The position numbers were made by a program, and so were the translations under genes. The notes below the pieces were generated by a model. That model had not been told where the DNA came from, did no database searches, and was given only the letters and a program-made list of their open reading frames with translations. This document shows, one piece after another, positions 5,382 through 5,763 of a stretch of DNA of 5,763 nt. Each line of letters begins with the position of its first letter. Position 1 is the stretch's first letter. The DNA is from [Eubacterium] saphenum (GTDB lineage Bacteria > Bacillota > Clostridia > Oscillospirales > Ruminococcaceae), in contig SFHN01000166.1 in NCBI GenBank assembly GCA_004555635.1, positions 1 to 5,763 on the forward strand, written 5' to 3'.

Positions 5382-5763
5382 TTGGTTAGAATCGAATTGT
5401 TGTCCGAAAAGAATTTCAATGAGCATTCATTGGATTCATATGAAAGAAAGCAAGATGTAAAACGGGTATATCGCAGGGACAAAAGCGAATATGTTCTTGT
5501 GGATATGCCGTATATTGAGGATTGGAGCCTTGAAAAGAAACAACAGGTTGCAAGGGACATTAGCAGCGACGAATACATATCGTATATTGCTCTGGACGAT
5601 GATAAGGTTGTCGGTTTTATCGGGCTGGAAAAGCAACTTAAAAATGACTGTATGATTTTAGATATCATTCAAGTTTCATTGGCATACCGAGGCAATGGAA
5701 TAGGGAAAAAACTCTTTAATATCGCAAAGCAAGAAGCAAAAAAGGCAGGCGCAAAGGCGCTTT
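5382..5763 (+). CDS. GNAT-family N-acetyltransferase (partial, runs off the right edge)
   Basis: The first 127 residues of an acetyl-CoA-dependent acyltransferase; the substrate is unknown. The start is TTG, fixed by AAGGAG 8 nt upstream. The N-terminal part (SLDSYERKQDVKRVYR, 16-31, and VEDW-like IEDWSL, 45-50) resembles a GNAT subgroup of Clostridia. Then come the beta strands YIALDDDKVVGFIGLE (68-83) and motif A, LDIIQVSLAYRGNGIGKKLF (93-112), with the acetyl-CoA pyrophosphate-binding loop R103-G-N-G-I-G108, and the helix NIAKQEAKKAGAKAL. GNAT proteins of this type run about 160-180 residues, so 35-50 residues lie beyond the window. Base composition is about 40% GC with A/T-ending codons, against about 60% in samples of the gene before it, which suggests acquisition from elsewhere. 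No promoter is evident. Confidence 0.85.
   Translation, partial: MVRIELLSEKNFNEHSLDSYERKQDVKRVYRRDKSEYVLVDMPYIEDWSLEKKQQVARDISSDEYISYIALDDDKVVGFIGLEKQLKNDCMILDIIQVSLAYRGNGIGKKLFNIAKQEAKKAGAKAL

Noticed and set aside
5366..5668. Minus-strand open frame of 100 codons
   Set aside because: Antisense to the GNAT gene, whose motif A and ribosome binding site are clear.

Overview
The window is ordinary bacterial chromosome, most likely from a Clostridia-class gut Firmicute of the Ruminococcus/Oscillospirales type. Reasons: a zinc-ribbon/kinase-like/PASTA membrane protein of a type I associate with that group, a fused chorismate mutase-prephenate dehydratase with a clostridial-style dehydratase start, good Shine-Dalgarno sites (AAAGGAG, AAGGAG), and GC-rich coding sequence (two 60-base samples counted at about 60%). 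The taxonomic placement is inferred from protein style, not from a marker gene.

Layout. Bases 1-134 hold stem-loops that end a leftward operon. From about 4230 down to 135, on the minus strand, runs one transcription unit: a PASTA-type kinase-like membrane protein (in two reading frames), then pheA, ispD and ispF. A strong promoter (TTGACA, 17 bp, TATATT) lies 65-100 bases before the first gene. The genes are tightly packed: a 5-nt gap, an 18-nt gap and a 10-nt overlap. Bases 4131-4448 are a divergent intergenic region with a promoter for each side, a terminator-like hairpin between them and a perfect 16-bp palindrome. To the right, on the plus strand, is a two-pass membrane protein with a YcxB-like C-terminus (4449-5162), then a 219-base non-coding gap with a large stem-loop, then the beginning of a GNAT acetyltransferase (5382 to the window end) that is clearly more AT-rich (about 40% GC).

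How the genes work together. PheA makes phenylpyruvate from chorismate for phenylalanine synthesis. IspD and IspF are steps 3 and 5 of the MEP pathway to isoprenoids (needed for undecaprenyl phosphate, the cell-wall lipid carrier). The first gene would place two PASTA domains outside the cell, where PASTA domains of relatives bind cell-wall precursors, but its kinase domain lacks the catalytic aspartates and is in addition split by a frame-changing deletion. A link between envelope sensing and isoprenoid supply is possible but is only an inference from gene order.

I did not find a clearly new multi-gene system. The points most worth a second look are the broken pseudokinase, the structured elements in the two intergenic regions, and the AT-rich acetyltransferase with a TTG start.
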